Below, one piece after another: positions 14,646 to 24,416 of a DNA stretch of 48,670 nt (positions are counted from its first letter, which is position 1; each line of letters begins with the position of its first letter). The stretch is from Poseidonocella sp. HB161398 (GTDB lineage: Bacteria > Pseudomonadota > Alphaproteobacteria > Rhodobacterales > Rhodobacteraceae): NCBI RefSeq assembly GCF_005870025.1, contig NZ_VATA01000047.1, positions 1-48,670 of the forward strand. The letters are read 5' to 3'. A program made the position numbers and the translations under genes. Below the pieces are notes generated by a model. It was not told where the DNA came from and did no database searches. It saw only the letters and a program-made list of their open reading frames with translations.

Positions 14646-17399
14646 TCAGCGCCCCCGTATCAGCGCGGCAGGATTGCGTTCGATGGTGCGGGCCAGCGAT
14701 GTGACGGCCCGCGCGGCCTCGCGCATGTCGTTGATGGCGGCCAGCGTCTGGACGTTGAACCGCGAGCGGTCGCCATAGGTGGCCAGAAGCGACTCGCCGG
14801 TCGTGACCAGGCCGTTCAGCCTTGCGCTGAGCTCCGGCAGGGTCGCGGCCGCGGCCGAGAGCGCATCGGCGGCATCGGCGGCCGATTGCAGCGTCGCGTT
14901 GACGTTCTCGACGGTGCCGCCCTCGCGCAGCTCGGTCAGGCTGGCCGTCAGCTCGCCGAGCGCGGCGTTGAGCGATCCGGGCAGCGCGCGGGTCTCCGGC
15001 TGGTTCAGGAGCGAGTCGGTGGAGTTCAGCAGCTGGTCGGCCGAGCTCGCCAGGTCCTCGAGCGGCAGCGAATCCGCCTTTGCCACCAGATCGGAGATCT
15101 GGCCGCGCAGCTCGGGCAGCCCGTCGACCGTCTGCTCCACCGAGGCGGTGATCGCGTCGAGCCGCTCGAGCGCGGCCATCAGCGATCCCACCCCGTCGGA
15201 GCTGTTCACCTGGTCGATCACCTCGCGCAGGCTCGAGACCGCGGCGGAGAGCTCGCCCGGCAGCTGCTGGACGCCCTCGGAGGCGATCAGCCCGCGGGCA
15301 TCGCCGAGCGCGCCGTTGATCGTGCCGGGCAGCGCCTGGGTTTCGGGCGAGGCGGCGAGCGCGGCCAGCGACTCCGCCGTGCTGGTGGCCGAGTCGACCA
15401 GCGGCTGCAGGTCGAGCGCCTGCACCTTGCCCATCACGTCCGAAAGCTGCGCGCGCAGCGCGGGCAGGCCGTCGGCGGTCTCCTGGATCGAAGCGGCGAT
15501 GCCGTCGAGCCGCTCGAGCGCGGCCAGCGCCTCGCCGAGCCCCTCGGAGTCGCGCACCTTGTCGAGGATGTCGGTCGCCGCGGCAACGGCGGCATCGGCG
15601 CGGGCGGGCAGGGACTGCATCCCGTCCGAGGCCAGCAGTGTCTGCGCCTCCTGCAGCACCGCGCGCAGATCGCCGGGCAGGGCCCGGGTCTCGGGCGAAT
15701 TGGCCACCTGCGCGACCGCGTCGAGCGTTTCCTGCGCGCTGTCGACCAGCCCCTGCAGCTGCAGGTCGGCGACGCTCTGGGTGGCGCTCTGCGCCGATTC
15801 CATCAGCGGCGCGAGCTGCTTCGCCGCCGCGTCGAGCTCGGCCAGCATCGAGTCGACCCGCTCGAGATTCTCGCCGCTGCCGACCTGCGAGATCACCTGG
15901 CGCAGATCGGCCACCGCGGCCGAGACATCGGCCATCAGCGGCTCCACATCGAAGGCGTCGACCTTGCTCTTCGCGCTGTCGAGCATGCCGACCACCGCCT
16001 GCGGCACTTCCTGGATGCCGGGCGAGCTGATCAGCGTGTTGGCATTGTCGATCAGCCGGGTGATGCTGGAGACCAGATCCTCCACTGGCAGTGCGGCGAT
16101 GCGGTCGGCGATCCCCTGGGCCGAGGCGTTGAGGCTGCTGACATCGACCGGGGCGGCGGGAATGACCGGATAGCCGTCCTCGGTCTCCTCCATCGCGTCC
16201 GGTCCGCGCCCGGAATGCTCTGCCAGCACGATCTTCAGCCCGCCGGAGAACAGGCTCTGCACCGTCAGCTCGGCGCGCAGCCCGCCGGAGACCTGCTCGG
16301 CGATATAGCTGCGGACGTCGTCGTCGGAGGCATCGTCCGCCAGGCCCAGCGGCTGGGCACGCAGGCCGATATCGACCCGCAGCCGCGGCTGGCCGTCATG
16401 GGTGTCATCGGCGACGTTGCTCATGGCCAGCACCTGGCCGACCTGGACGCCGGACATCTCGATCGGCGCACCGGGCTCCAGCCCGCCGAGCGCCCCTTCG
16501 AAGATGGTGGAGAAGATCACCTCGTCGGCGCGCTCCTCGGGGGCGATGCTGCTCATCGCGGTCTCTTCGTCGGTATAGACGGTGAAGGTCGCGTCCTCGC
16601 CCACGGCATTGCCGGGCAGGCCCATCGTGCCGAAGGTCACGCCGCCCTCGATCAGCGAGGCGATGTTGCCGACATCCAGCCGCAGCCCGCCCGGGCCGAC
16701 ATTGACCGAGAAGCCGCTGATCGACCAGAAGCGCGAATTGGTGGTGACCAGGGCGTCATAGGGCGCGCGGATGAAAGCATGGGCGGTGACGCCCGAGCCG
16801 TCCGGGGCCAGCTGCGGCTCCTCGAGCTCGCCCACCGTGACGCCGCGGAAGACGACCGGCGCGCCGGCCTGGATGCGCCCGCCCTGCAGCGCCTTGAGCG
16901 TGACGACCGTGCCTTCCTCGCCCGAGCGCACCAGGGGCGGGGTGTCGCTGCCGGTGAAGCGGCGCTGCGGTTCGCCGCGCGTGCTGTCCCAGCTGCCCTC
17001 GATGAAGATCCCCGACAGCACCGTGTCGAGCCCGCTGACCCCGCGCGCTGTCACCTGCGGCTGGACGATCCAGAATTTCGCGTCGGCATCGACGAAGTCG
17101 GCCACCGACTTGTCGAGCCGGATATGGGCGATCACCGCCGTGAGGTCGTCATTGAAGCTCAGCCTCTCGACCGTGCCCACCGTCAGCGAGCGGTATTTCA
17201 GCTGGGTCTGCCCCGCCACCAGCCCGCTGGCCTGGGTGAAGGAGACCTCGATCAGCGGCCCGCGCGAGGCGTAGGTCTGCCAGGCGATGAACAGCGCGAT
17301 GGCCACCGCCGCCAGGGGCACCACCCAGACGACCGAGAAGCGGAAGCCGCCCCTGCCGCCAGCGTCGCGGATCTCCATGCCGGGAAAATCGTCATTCAT
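14646..17399 (-). CDS. pqiB: PqiB-like MCE protein with extended repeat-bearing C-terminus
   Basis: A 917-residue inner-membrane-anchored MCE protein. One transmembrane helix (about 21-41) is followed by three MCE domains at roughly 45-135, 160-260 and 290-395; the first has IEVSFTQASGLVAGQTQLKY, the second VTLKALQGGRIQAGAPVVFR, the third VIFSTIFEGALGGLEPGAPI. The C-terminal 490 residues are helical and contain spaced repeats marked by SPETRALPG, SPETQALPG and QPETRALPG with DGLPALRAQL and DGLPELRGQI between them. E. coli PqiB is about 546 residues; the extra length lies wholly in this helical needle. Its start overlaps the upstream pqiA stop by 8 nt. Confidence 0.93.
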   Translation of the reverse strand: MNDDFPGMEIRDAGGRGGFRFSVVWVVPLAAVAIALFIAWQTYASRGPLIEVSFTQASGLVAGQTQLKYRSLTVGTVERLSFNDDLTAVIAHIRLDKSVADFVDADAKFWIVQPQVTARGVSGLDTVLSGIFIEGSWDSTRGEPQRRFTGSDTPPLVRSGEEGTVVTLKALQGGRIQAGAPVVFRGVTVGELEEPQLAPDGSGVTAHAFIRAPYDALVTTNSRFWSISGFSVNVGPGGLRLDVGNIASLIEGGVTFGTMGLPGNAVGEDATFTVYTDEETAMSSIAPEERADEVIFSTIFEGALGGLEPGAPIEMSGVQVGQVLAMSNVADDTHDGQPRLRVDIGLRAQPLGLADDASDDDVRSYIAEQVSGGLRAELTVQSLFSGGLKIVLAEHSGRGPDAMEETEDGYPVIPAAPVDVSSLNASAQGIADRIAALPVEDLVSSITRLIDNANTLISSPGIQEVPQAVVGMLDSAKSKVDAFDVEPLMADVSAAVADLRQVISQVGSGENLERVDSMLAELDAAAKQLAPLMESAQSATQSVADLQLQGLVDSAQETLDAVAQVANSPETRALPGDLRAVLQEAQTLLASDGMQSLPARADAAVAAATDILDKVRDSEGLGEALAALERLDGIAASIQETADGLPALRAQLSDVMGKVQALDLQPLVDSATSTAESLAALAASPETQALPGTINGALGDARGLIASEGVQQLPGELSAAVSSLREVIDQVNSSDGVGSLMAALERLDAITASVEQTVDGLPELRGQISDLVAKADSLPLEDLASSADQLLNSTDSLLNQPETRALPGSLNAALGELTASLTELREGGTVENVNATLQSAADAADALSAAAATLPELSARLNGLVTTGESLLATYGDRSRFNVQTLAAINDMREAARAVTSLARTIERNPAALIRGR

Positions 17400-18024
17400 G
17401 TCTGGGCTGCTCGCTCGCGTCGTAGATGAGGCGCGGATCCAGGGCCTGGGCAGAGAGCATCGTGAACCCGACCGAGGCGGCGAAGGAGACCGCCGCGATG
17501 CCGGGATGGATGCTGACCACGACCGAGAACTGGACCAGGGCCGAAAGGATGGCGACCACGAAGACGTCGATCATCGACCAGCGGCCGATGAATTCGACGA
17601 CGTCATGGACGCGGTGAAGCTGGTGGGCGGAGACCGACCCGCGCGGCCGCCGGATCGCCACGGCAATCCAGGCAATCGCCATGAACTTGGCAAGCGGAAT
17701 GCAGATCGAGGCGAAGAAGACGACGAAGGCGACGAAATAGGCGTGGTGCTGCACCAGCTCGACCACCCCGCCCAGGATCGTCGAGGCCATTTCGCTGCCC
17801 AGCATGTCGGTCTTCATCATCGGGAAGAGATTGGCCGGGATATAGGCGATGATGCCCGCGCACCACCAGGCCCAGACCCGCTGCAGGCTGTCATGGCTGC
17901 GGCTCGACAGCGCGCTGCCGCAGACGCCGCAGGTCCTCGTGCCCGCGGGCCAGACATGGGTGCAGTGGCGGCAGGCCACCAGCCCGGCGGCGCGGGCGGT
18001 CAGGAGGCTCTGAGAATGTGCCAC
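17392..18024 (-). CDS. pqiA: PqiA-like membrane protein, second half
   Basis: About 210 residues: an N-terminal zinc-ribbon-like pair (CRHC and CGVC) and four membrane helices of the PqiA family (GIIAYIPANLFPMMKTDMLG, then FIGRWSMIDVFVVAIL). The GTG at 18024 is inferred as start: it is the first plausible codon, overlaps the upstream gene by 25 nt and has GAGAGAA upstream. Together with the next gene it equals one full-length E. coli PqiA, which carries both halves in one chain. Confidence 0.85.
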   Translation of the reverse strand: MAHSQSLLTARAAGLVACRHCTHVWPAGTRTCGVCGSALSSRSHDSLQRVWAWWCAGIIAYIPANLFPMMKTDMLGSEMASTILGGVVELVQHHAYFVAFVVFFASICIPLAKFMAIAWIAVAIRRPRGSVSAHQLHRVHDVVEFIGRWSMIDVFVVAILSALVQFSVVVSIHPGIAAVSFAASVGFTMLSAQALDPRLIYDASEQPRHE

Positions 18025-18623
18025 AGGGTTCTCTCGCAGGTGACGGCGTCCTTGGCGGCCAGCAGCAGCGCGACCGCGGCGAAGGCCCAGAAGGCGGGGC
18101 CGAAGCTGATCGTGGCCAGGTCGGCGACCTTGACCATGGCGACGGCGACCCCGACCATGAAGATCTCGGCCATCGACCAGGGGCGCAGCTGGACATTCAG
18201 CCGGAAGGCGGTGCGCGCGCCGGGCCAGGCGCGGCCGCCGAAGACCAGCGGCAGGGTGACATAGACCAGCAGCAGCAGCCGCAGCGTCGGCAGGAGCAGG
18301 ATCAGCACCGCGATGGCGAGGCTGAGCGGCGCCATGTCGTCGACCGCGTAGCTCGAGACCGCGTCGATCACCGAGGCCTGGGCGGTCAGCCCGTTCGCGT
18401 TCATGGTCAGGAAGGGATAGTCGAGCGCGATGGTCATCAGCGCCAGCGCGGCCAGCGCCAGCGCCAGCACCGTGCGGATCGCTCCCGGCCGCGGCGCGAA
18501 CAGCACCGTTCCGCAGCGCGCGCAGCTTGCGGTCTGCCGCGGACCCGGCGGCGCGAAGCGGTAGAGCGCATCGCAGGTCGGGCAGGCGACCAGCTCTGCG
18601 GGGTCGGGATGTCTGCTGCTCAT
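18000..18623 (-). CDS. pqiA: PqiA-like membrane protein, first half
   Basis: A 207-residue inner-membrane protein. It starts with a CPTC...CARC zinc-ribbon pair, followed by four helices typical of PqiA (DYPFLTMNANGL, then LRPWSMAEIFMVGVAVA). It is the first gene of the unit pqiA-pqiA-pqiB-pqiC, and each neighbour overlaps or nearly touches the next. The upstream interval to rluE (18624-18804) shows no gene; the operon promoter should lie there but no clear motif was seen. Confidence 0.88.
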   Translation of the reverse strand: MSSRHPDPAELVACPTCDALYRFAPPGPRQTASCARCGTVLFAPRPGAIRTVLALALAALALMTIALDYPFLTMNANGLTAQASVIDAVSSYAVDDMAPLSLAIAVLILLLPTLRLLLLVYVTLPLVFGGRAWPGARTAFRLNVQLRPWSMAEIFMVGVAVAMVKVADLATISFGPAFWAFAAVALLLAAKDAVTCERTLWHILRAS

Positions 18624-18804
18624 GCCTCAACCATCGGGAAGCCGGAGGGGGCTGTCAAAGCCATATAGGCATTTCGGCGTCCCGGGGCGCGGCGCGCGCC
18701 TGCGGAGTGACATTCGGCCGCGATCCGGGGCGGGATGGCGCCGCCCGCGCGGAGAGCCGCGCAGCGGGCTTGCAACCGGCGCGAGCGCGGCGCGGGCCAC
18801 CGGC

Positions 18805-19365
18805 TCAGCGCCCCGCCGGCGCATCCCGCCAGCGTCCCGGATCCAGCCCGTCGAGGGACCAGCGGCCGATCTGCGCCCGGATCAGCCGCAGGGTGGGATG
18901 CCCGATCGCCGCGGTCATCCGCCGGACCTGGCGGTTGCGGCCCTCGGTGATGGTCAGTTCCAGCCAGCTGTCGGGCACCGATTTGCGCACCCGGATCGGC
19001 GGATCGCGCTGCCAGAGCCCCCCGGGCGCCGGGATGGCGCGGGCCCTGGCCGGGCGGGTCGGCCCGTCCTTCAGCGTCACGCCACTGGCCAGCGCGGCGA
19101 TCGCGTCTTCGCCGGGAACGCCCTCGACCTGGACCCAGTAGGTCTTCGGCGTCTTGTGCCGCGGATCGGCCAGCCGTGCCTGCAGCCGCCCGTCATCGGT
19201 CAGCACCATCAGCCCTTCGCTGTCCTTGTCGAGCCGTCCGGCCGGATAGACGCCGGGCAGATCGATGAAGGCCGAGAGCGTCGGCGAGGGTGAGGACGCG
19301 GTCGAGCTGTCGGTGAATTGCGACAGCACGCCGAAAGGCTTGTTGAAGAGGATCGTGCGGGCCAT
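18805..19365 (-). CDS. rluE: 23S rRNA pseudouridine synthase RluE-like
   Basis: A 186-residue RsuA/RluB-family pseudouridine synthase without an S4 domain, the arrangement of RluE, which modifies U2457 of 23S rRNA in E. coli. The catalytic Asp lies in [13 protein letters not shown]; other motifs are the N-terminal [22 protein letters not shown] and [10 protein letters not shown]. The gene is monocistronic in appearance. Confidence 0.92.
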   Translation of the reverse strand: MARTILFNKPFGVLSQFTDSSTASSPSPTLSAFIDLPGVYPAGRLDKDSEGLMVLTDDGRLQARLADPRHKTPKTYWVQVEGVPGEDAIAALASGVTLKDGPTRPARARAIPAPGGLWQRDPPIRVRKSVPDSWLELTITEGRNRQVRRMTAAIGHPTLRLIRAQIGRWSLDGLDPGRWRDAPAGR

Positions 19366-19433
19366 GGGGCGCGGCTAGCAGGTTGGCCGGGCCGGCTCAA
19401 GCGTGCTCAAGTCCGCCGGCCGCGCCCCCGCGC

Positions 19434-20744
19434 TCAGTCGTCGCCCAGAAGCGTCGGTCCCGCTTCGCCAGGCAGGCGGCCGGCCAGCTCCGCCGGGTCG
19501 GGCAGCTCGTAGGCATAGGGCGGGTCCCAGTCGACCGTGGCGCGCAGCGGCTTTTCGGGGTTGGCGGCATTGTAGAGCGCCACCAGATCGGCCGGGGCGC
19601 CATTCACCAGCGAGCCGCGGTCCTCGATCATCTCGCCCTTGTAGGATTTCACGATCTGCGCCGGATCGATCCCCTCGGGCAGGACGAAGGCATTGGCCTC
19701 GGACAGCAGCCGCGACTGCTTGCCCGCGCCGAGCGCGTAGTCGAAGGCATAGGGCCCCTCGGCCGAGGGGGTGAAGAGATTGCCGAAGACATGCACCTCG
19801 CCGAAGCGGACGCGGGGCAGGCGCTGGCGGACATTGTCGTACCAGTTGCCCGCGAGCGTGACCTTGAGCCGTCCCAGATCCTCGGTGCGGCTGTCGGAGG
19901 AGCCGATGATATGGGTCTTGTCGTGGTCGAAGAAATGGCTCGCGGTGATGGTGACGTAGCTGGCGCCGTTCTTGATGTCGATCAGCCCGTCGTGATGCTG
20001 GTGGACGCGGCCGAAGACCGGCGGGATCGCGTCATCCGGGCGCGCCCCGTCCGAGAAGGCGGCATGGTCGATCCAGACATGGGTGGTCCCGTCCTCGATC
20101 GCGATCAGGTCGTATTCGGCATTCCAGTTGCCCTGGCTGCCATCGGTGGCGTCCCATTGCGGGAAGAAGTCCCAGCTGTCCTCGAAGGCGATGTTGCGGA
20201 TGATGACGTTCTCGACGCCCTTGAGCAGCAGCGTGCCGCCCGCAAGCGTCGCGCCGGGCAGGCCGATCAGCGTCTTGTTGGAGCCGACGCGGATCATGCC
20301 ATGGGCCTTCTGCGCCTGTTCGGAGCGCTCGCGCGCCTCTTCCAGCGGGCCTTCGGGCTCGCGGTCGCGGCCATAGCTTTCGGGATCGTAGGTGGCGATA
20401 TAGGCGGCTTCGTCGTAATCCGTATCGGCGAAATCCGCGGCGCCCTGCGGGCGGCCCGCGTCGTCGGCGGTCAGGTCGATCCGGCCCGCGATGACGATCA
20501 CCGCCGGATCGGCATTGGCGGCATTCTCCAGGTTCTGGCCGCCGAGCGCCGCCACCAGTTCGGCGCGGCTCGTGACCACCACGGGCGCGGCGGTGCCGCC
20601 GCCGGTGGTGCCGCCCTCTTCGGTGGCCCAGCCGAGTGGCGCGGGCATGGCCGCAAGTGCCTTCAGCGCATCGGAAACGGGCGCCTCCGCCGCGGCCGGA
20701 AGCGCGGCCGCCGTGGCCAGAAGGGCAATCAGAGTTCGTGACAT
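19434..20744 (-). CDS. Secreted pectate lyase-like protein (PL1)
   Basis: A 436-residue exported protein with a signal peptide of about 20 residues (MSRTLIALLATAAALPAAA). The core is a right-handed parallel beta-helix of polysaccharide lyase family 1. Seen are NVIIRNIAFED, then HVWIDHAAFSDG, HHDGLIDIKNGASYVTI, HFFDHDKTHIIG and the PL1 region NWYDNVRQRLPRVRFGEVHV, which contains the catalytic Arg area. Acidic clusters suit Ca2+ binding. It would cleave pectate in the periplasm or outside the cell. A DUF4174 gene lies upstream on the same strand at 103 bp. No pectin transporter is visible nearby. Confidence 0.88.
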   Translation of the reverse strand: MSRTLIALLATAAALPAAAEAPVSDALKALAAMPAPLGWATEEGGTTGGGTAAPVVVTSRAELVAALGGQNLENAANADPAVIVIAGRIDLTADDAGRPQGAADFADTDYDEAAYIATYDPESYGRDREPEGPLEEARERSEQAQKAHGMIRVGSNKTLIGLPGATLAGGTLLLKGVENVIIRNIAFEDSWDFFPQWDATDGSQGNWNAEYDLIAIEDGTTHVWIDHAAFSDGARPDDAIPPVFGRVHQHHDGLIDIKNGASYVTITASHFFDHDKTHIIGSSDSRTEDLGRLKVTLAGNWYDNVRQRLPRVRFGEVHVFGNLFTPSAEGPYAFDYALGAGKQSRLLSEANAFVLPEGIDPAQIVKSYKGEMIEDRGSLVNGAPADLVALYNAANPEKPLRATVDWDPPYAYELPDPAELAGRLPGEAGPTLLGDD

Positions 20745-20847
20745 TCGGTCCTCCCCGAGTTCGGTGTCTCCTCGGGTGTCACGCTAGTATGCCAGATTCA
20801 CCGGTCCAATGGCGGAAAGCGGATGGACGAAACCGCAGGTCGGGAGG

Positions 20848-21270
20848 CTATTCGGCGGCCTCGCGGCGGCGCATCGGCATGCCGTCGACCAGGTCGATGA
20901 TCTCCTGCGCGGAGACCGGCGCGGCAGCGCGCAGCTTGACCCCGCCATCCTTGCCCACCAGCAGCAGCGCGGCATCCTCGGCGCCGATCCCCCGGCGCAG
21001 CTCGCTGCCCGCGGCGGGATCGGTATCGGCGAGCACCACCATGTCGCGCTCGGCCAGTTCCTCTGCGGCGGCCTCCAGCGCCTCGATCTGCGCCTGGTAG
21101 CGCGGATCCGCGGCATCCGGGGCGAAGACCAGGATGGGGCGGCTGTCCCCGCGGTAGCGCTCGAGCGCGGCTTCGCTGGCAGGGGCGGCCCCTTCGGGGA
21201 TTTCGGCCTGGGCCAGGGCGGGCAGGGCGAGCGAGCCCAGAAGGGCGGTCAGTCGGAGCGGGTGCAGCAT
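20848..21270 (-). CDS. DUF4174 family exported protein
   Basis: A 140-residue protein with an N-terminal signal (LTALLGSLALPALAQAEIP). The remainder has the DUF4174 pattern RPILVFAPDAADPRYQAQIE, then ERDMVVLADT and LLLVGKDGGVKLR, a fold resembling thioredoxin without a CXXC pair. Function is unknown. The start at 21270 gives the only sensible signal peptide. Confidence 0.8.
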   Translation of the reverse strand: MLHPLRLTALLGSLALPALAQAEIPEGAAPASEAALERYRGDSRPILVFAPDAADPRYQAQIEALEAAAEELAERDMVVLADTDPAAGSELRRGIGAEDAALLLVGKDGGVKLRAAAPVSAQEIIDLVDGMPMRRREAAE

Positions 21271-21433
21271 GGGTCGGAGCCTCCTTTGCCGCATAGCTAG
21301 CGCGCCACGGCAGGGCGCCAGCGGCGGCGCGGACACGAAACCGTGTGCGCGAGGCGAGCGCGGAGGCCCCGGCGCGGGGGCCGGGGCGGGACGGCGCGGG
21401 GTGCCGGACGACGGCGCCGTGCTGCCGCGGGGC

Positions 21434-21465
21434 AAGAAGAAACCCCCGGCCGCGCGGGCCGGGGG
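21434..21465 (-). terminator. Terminator of gltA
   Basis: A 9-bp stem CCCCCGGCC/GGCCGGGGG with a 5-nt loop, followed on the minus strand by TTTCTTCTT, 33 bp after the gltA stop. The rest of 21271-21497 is GC-rich and shows no gene. Confidence 0.8.
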
Positions 21466-21497
21466 CGTGTCTGTTCGCTCAGGTCGGGAGGCCGCGC

Positions 21498-22802
21498 TCA
21501 GCGGTTCTCGACATCCGTGTAGTCGCGCTGCGCGGCGCCGACATAGAGCTGGCGCGGACGGCCGATCTTCTGTGCCGGATCGCCCAGCATTTCCTTCCAC
21601 TGCGAGATCCAGCCGACGGTGCGCGACAGCGCGAAGATCGGCGTGAACATCGAGGTCGGGAAGCCCATGGCCTCCAGGATGATGCCGGAATAGAAGTCGA
21701 CATTCGGGAAGAGCTTCTTGTCGATGAAGTAAGGGTCTTCCAGAGCGGTCTTTTCGAGTTCCTTGGCGACCTGCAGGATCGGGTTGTTGTGGACGCCGAG
21801 CAGCTCCAGCACCTCGTCCGCCGATTCCTTCATCACGGTCGCGCGCGGATCGCGGTTCTTGTAGACCCGGTGGCCGAAGCCCATCAGGCGGAAGGGATCG
21901 TTCTTGTCCTTCGCGCGGGCGATGAATTCCGGGATCCGGTCGACGGAGCCGATTTCCTTCAGCATCTCGAGGCAGGCCTGGTTGGCGCCGCCATGGGCGG
22001 GGCCCCAGAGGCAGGCGATGCCGGCCGCGATGCAGGCGAAGGGGTTCGCGCCCGAGGAGGAGGCCAGGCGCACCGTCGAGGTGGAGGCGTTCTGCTCGTG
22101 ATCCGCATGCAGCGTGAAGATGCGGTCCATGGCGCGGCTGAGGATCGGGTTGACCTCGTATTCCTCGGCGGGAACCGCGAAGCACATCCGCAGGAAGTTC
22201 GACGCGTAGTCCAGGTCGTTGCGCGGATACACGAAGGGCTGGCCGACATGGTACTTGTAGGCCCAGGCCGCGATGGTCGGCATCTTCGCGATCAGGCGGA
22301 TCGAGGCGACCTCGCGCTGCCAGGGATCGGAGATGTCGGTCGAGTCATGGTAGAAGGCCGACATCGCGCCGACGATCCCCACCATGATCGCCATCGGATG
22401 CGCGTCCCGGCGGAAGCCGGAGAAGAAGTTGCGCATCTGCTCGTGCAGCATGGTGTGGTTGGTCACGCGGCTCTCGAAATCCTCGAGCTGCGCTCCGGTG
22501 GGCAGTTCGCCGTAGAGCAGCAGGTAGCAGACTTCGAGGAAGTGCGACTTGCTGGCCAGCTGGTCGATCGGATAGCCGCGGTGCAGCAGCACGCCCTCTT
22601 CGCCATCGATGAAGGTGATGGTCGACTCGCAGGACGCGGTGGAGGTGAATCCCGGATCGTAGGTGAACACGTCGCCCTGGGCGTAGAGCTTGCGGATGTC
22701 GATCACATCCGGGCCCAGCGTGGGCGACATCATCGGCAGTTCCACGGTCTTGTCCCCGAAGGTCAGGGTCGCGGTCTTCGCCGGTTGCGCAGTATCAGGC
22801 AT
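21498..22802 (-). CDS. gltA: Citrate synthase
   Basis: A 434-residue type II (hexameric-class) citrate synthase, the entry enzyme of the TCA cycle. Catalytic motifs are seen: [12 protein letters not shown] with an active-site His, [15 protein letters not shown] with the second His and Arg, and the Asp region [13 protein letters not shown]. The N-terminal domain includes [19 protein letters not shown]. Start ATG at 22802 is preferred over 22808 because AAAGGAGGG then lies 7 bp away. gltX is upstream on the same strand, separated by 73 bp containing an inverted repeat. Confidence 0.97.
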   Translation of the reverse strand: MPDTAQPAKTATLTFGDKTVELPMMSPTLGPDVIDIRKLYAQGDVFTYDPGFTSTASCESTITFIDGEEGVLLHRGYPIDQLASKSHFLEVCYLLLYGELPTGAQLEDFESRVTNHTMLHEQMRNFFSGFRRDAHPMAIMVGIVGAMSAFYHDSTDISDPWQREVASIRLIAKMPTIAAWAYKYHVGQPFVYPRNDLDYASNFLRMCFAVPAEEYEVNPILSRAMDRIFTLHADHEQNASTSTVRLASSSGANPFACIAAGIACLWGPAHGGANQACLEMLKEIGSVDRIPEFIARAKDKNDPFRLMGFGHRVYKNRDPRATVMKESADEVLELLGVHNNPILQVAKELEKTALEDPYFIDKKLFPNVDFYSGIILEAMGFPTSMFTPIFALSRTVGWISQWKEMLGDPAQKIGRPRQLYVGAAQRDYTDVENR

Positions 22803-22822
22803 TGGCATCCCTCCTTTGCCGA

Positions 22823-22848
22823 CCTGTCCCCCGGAGCGGGCGGACAGG
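22823..22848 (-). terminator. Inverted repeat between gltX and gltA
   Basis: CCTGTCC and GGACAGG, 7-bp perfect arms 12 nt apart, lie 27 bp after the gltX stop and 20 bp before gltA. It could be a gltX terminator or part of the gltA leader; no U-tract follows. Confidence 0.4.
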
Positions 22849-22875
22849 CGATGGGTATGTCTTGCGCCGGCCGGG

Positions 22876-24291
22876 TCAGTCCCGGCCAGTGGATAATACG
22901 TCTCCGAGGCGGGCGAGAGTCTCCTCACGGCCCAGTACGAGCATCATATCGTAGACGCTCGGGGTCACAGTGCGACCTGCCAGCGCGGCCCTGAGCGGTC
23001 CGGCCAGCTTGCCAAATTTCAGTTCCCGAGGGTCCATGAAGTCGGCGATCGCCGCCTCCAGATCATTGCGGGTCCAGCTAGCACTTTGCAGCTGCGGCGT
23101 CAATTCGGCCAGTATACCAATGGATACTGCATCCAGCGCCTTCGCTGCCTTGTCGTCTGCCGCGAGCGGGCGGGATGCGAGGGCAAAATGCGCCTTTTCC
23201 AGCAGATCGGTCAGGGTTTTTGCCCGGTCTTTGAGGCAATACATCGCAGAAGAGAGCAGGTTCCGTTGCGTCTGCGACAGTTCGGGCTGTGCAGTTGCAG
23301 AAAGAAATGCCTCGATCTCCTCCAGAAGTGCCGCATCTTCCATCATCGCGATATGCTGGCCCGACACATTTTCGAGCTTCTTGAAATCGAACCGGGCAGG
23401 CGCCTTGTTCATGCCGTCGAAGCCGAACCAGTCCAGCGCCTGGGCAGTGGTGAAGACCTCGTCGTCGCCATGGCTCCAGCCGAGCCGCGTGAGGTAGTTG
23501 CGTAGCCCCTCCACCGGGTAGCCCATGGCGCGGTATTCCTCGACGCCGAGCGCGCCGTGGCGCTTCGACAGCTTCTTGCCGTCGGGGCCGTGGATCAGCG
23601 GGATATGCGCCCAGACCGGCAGGTCCCAGCCCATCGCGGCATAGATCTGGCCCTGGCGCGCGGCATTGGCGAGGTGGTCGTCGCCGCGGATCACATGGGT
23701 GACGCCCATGTCATGGTCGTCGACCACCACCGCCAGCATGTAGGTCGGCGTGCCGTCCGAGCGCAGCAGGACCATGTCGTCGAGCTGGTCGTTGCGGAAG
23801 GTGACCGTGCCCTGGACCTCGTCCTCGATCACGGTCTGGCCCTCGCGCGGCGCCTTCAGCCGCACCACATAGGGCGCGTCGGGCCAGGTCGCGGGATCGG
23901 CATCGCGCCAGGGCGACTGGAACAGCGTCGAGCGCCCCTCGGCGCGCGCGGCGTCGCGGAAGGCCTGGATCTCCTCCTGGGTGGAATAGCAACGATAGGC
24001 ATGGCCGTTCGCCAGCATCTCCAGCGCGACCTCGGCATGGCGCGGCGCGCGCTCGAACTGGCTGATGATCTCGCCGTCATGGTCGAGCTTCAGCCATCTC
24101 ATGCCTTCGATGATCGCGGCGGTCGCCTCGGGGGTGGAGCGTGCGCGGTCGGTATCCTCGATCCGGAGCAGGAACTTGCCGCCGCGGCCGCGGGCATAGA
24201 GCCAGTTGAACAGCGCAGTGCGCGCGCCGCCGATATGCAGGAAACCGGTGGGCGAGGGGGCGAACCTCGTCACGACGGGGGCGTCAGCCAT
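22876..24291 (-). CDS. gltX: Glutamyl-tRNA synthetase
   Basis: A 471-residue class I synthetase charging tRNA-Glu. The HIGH-type motif is in [15 protein letters not shown], and the KMSKS-type motif is KKLSKRHGA at about residue 240. The anticodon-binding helical domain is C-terminal. The 3' part, from about 23400 to the stop, uses many A/T-ending codons (for example GTA-TCC-ATT-GGT-ATA near 23120), unlike the 5' part, which is almost all G/C-ending; this suggests a mosaic gene. It is divergent from comEC across 125 bp. Confidence 0.96.
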   Translation of the reverse strand: MADAPVVTRFAPSPTGFLHIGGARTALFNWLYARGRGGKFLLRIEDTDRARSTPEATAAIIEGMRWLKLDHDGEIISQFERAPRHAEVALEMLANGHAYRCYSTQEEIQAFRDAARAEGRSTLFQSPWRDADPATWPDAPYVVRLKAPREGQTVIEDEVQGTVTFRNDQLDDMVLLRSDGTPTYMLAVVVDDHDMGVTHVIRGDDHLANAARQGQIYAAMGWDLPVWAHIPLIHGPDGKKLSKRHGALGVEEYRAMGYPVEGLRNYLTRLGWSHGDDEVFTTAQALDWFGFDGMNKAPARFDFKKLENVSGQHIAMMEDAALLEEIEAFLSATAQPELSQTQRNLLSSAMYCLKDRAKTLTDLLEKAHFALASRPLAADDKAAKALDAVSIGILAELTPQLQSASWTRNDLEAAIADFMDPRELKFGKLAGPLRAALAGRTVTPSVYDMMLVLGREETLARLGDVLSTGRD

Positions 24292-24416
24292 GATCGGACC
24301 TCGTGTCTTGCTCGATTGAGCGCCGGTTTAATCCCTGTGCCCGACCGGGTAAAGCGACGCCGGGCCCGTCCTGATCGCATGGCCGCCCTTAACTGCGTGT
24401 AAACCACGTTCGGGCG

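Noticed and set aside
14127-17429. Plus-strand frame of 1100 codons opposite pqiC and pqiB
   Set aside because: Same cause; the product is His/Gln/Arg-rich repeats mirroring the PqiB repeats, with no start signal.
19366-19428. Inverted GGGGCGCGG / CCGCGCCCC arms between rluE and the pectate lyase gene
   Set aside because: The arms are 45 nt apart and purely G/C, likely by chance at this composition; no U-tract follows.
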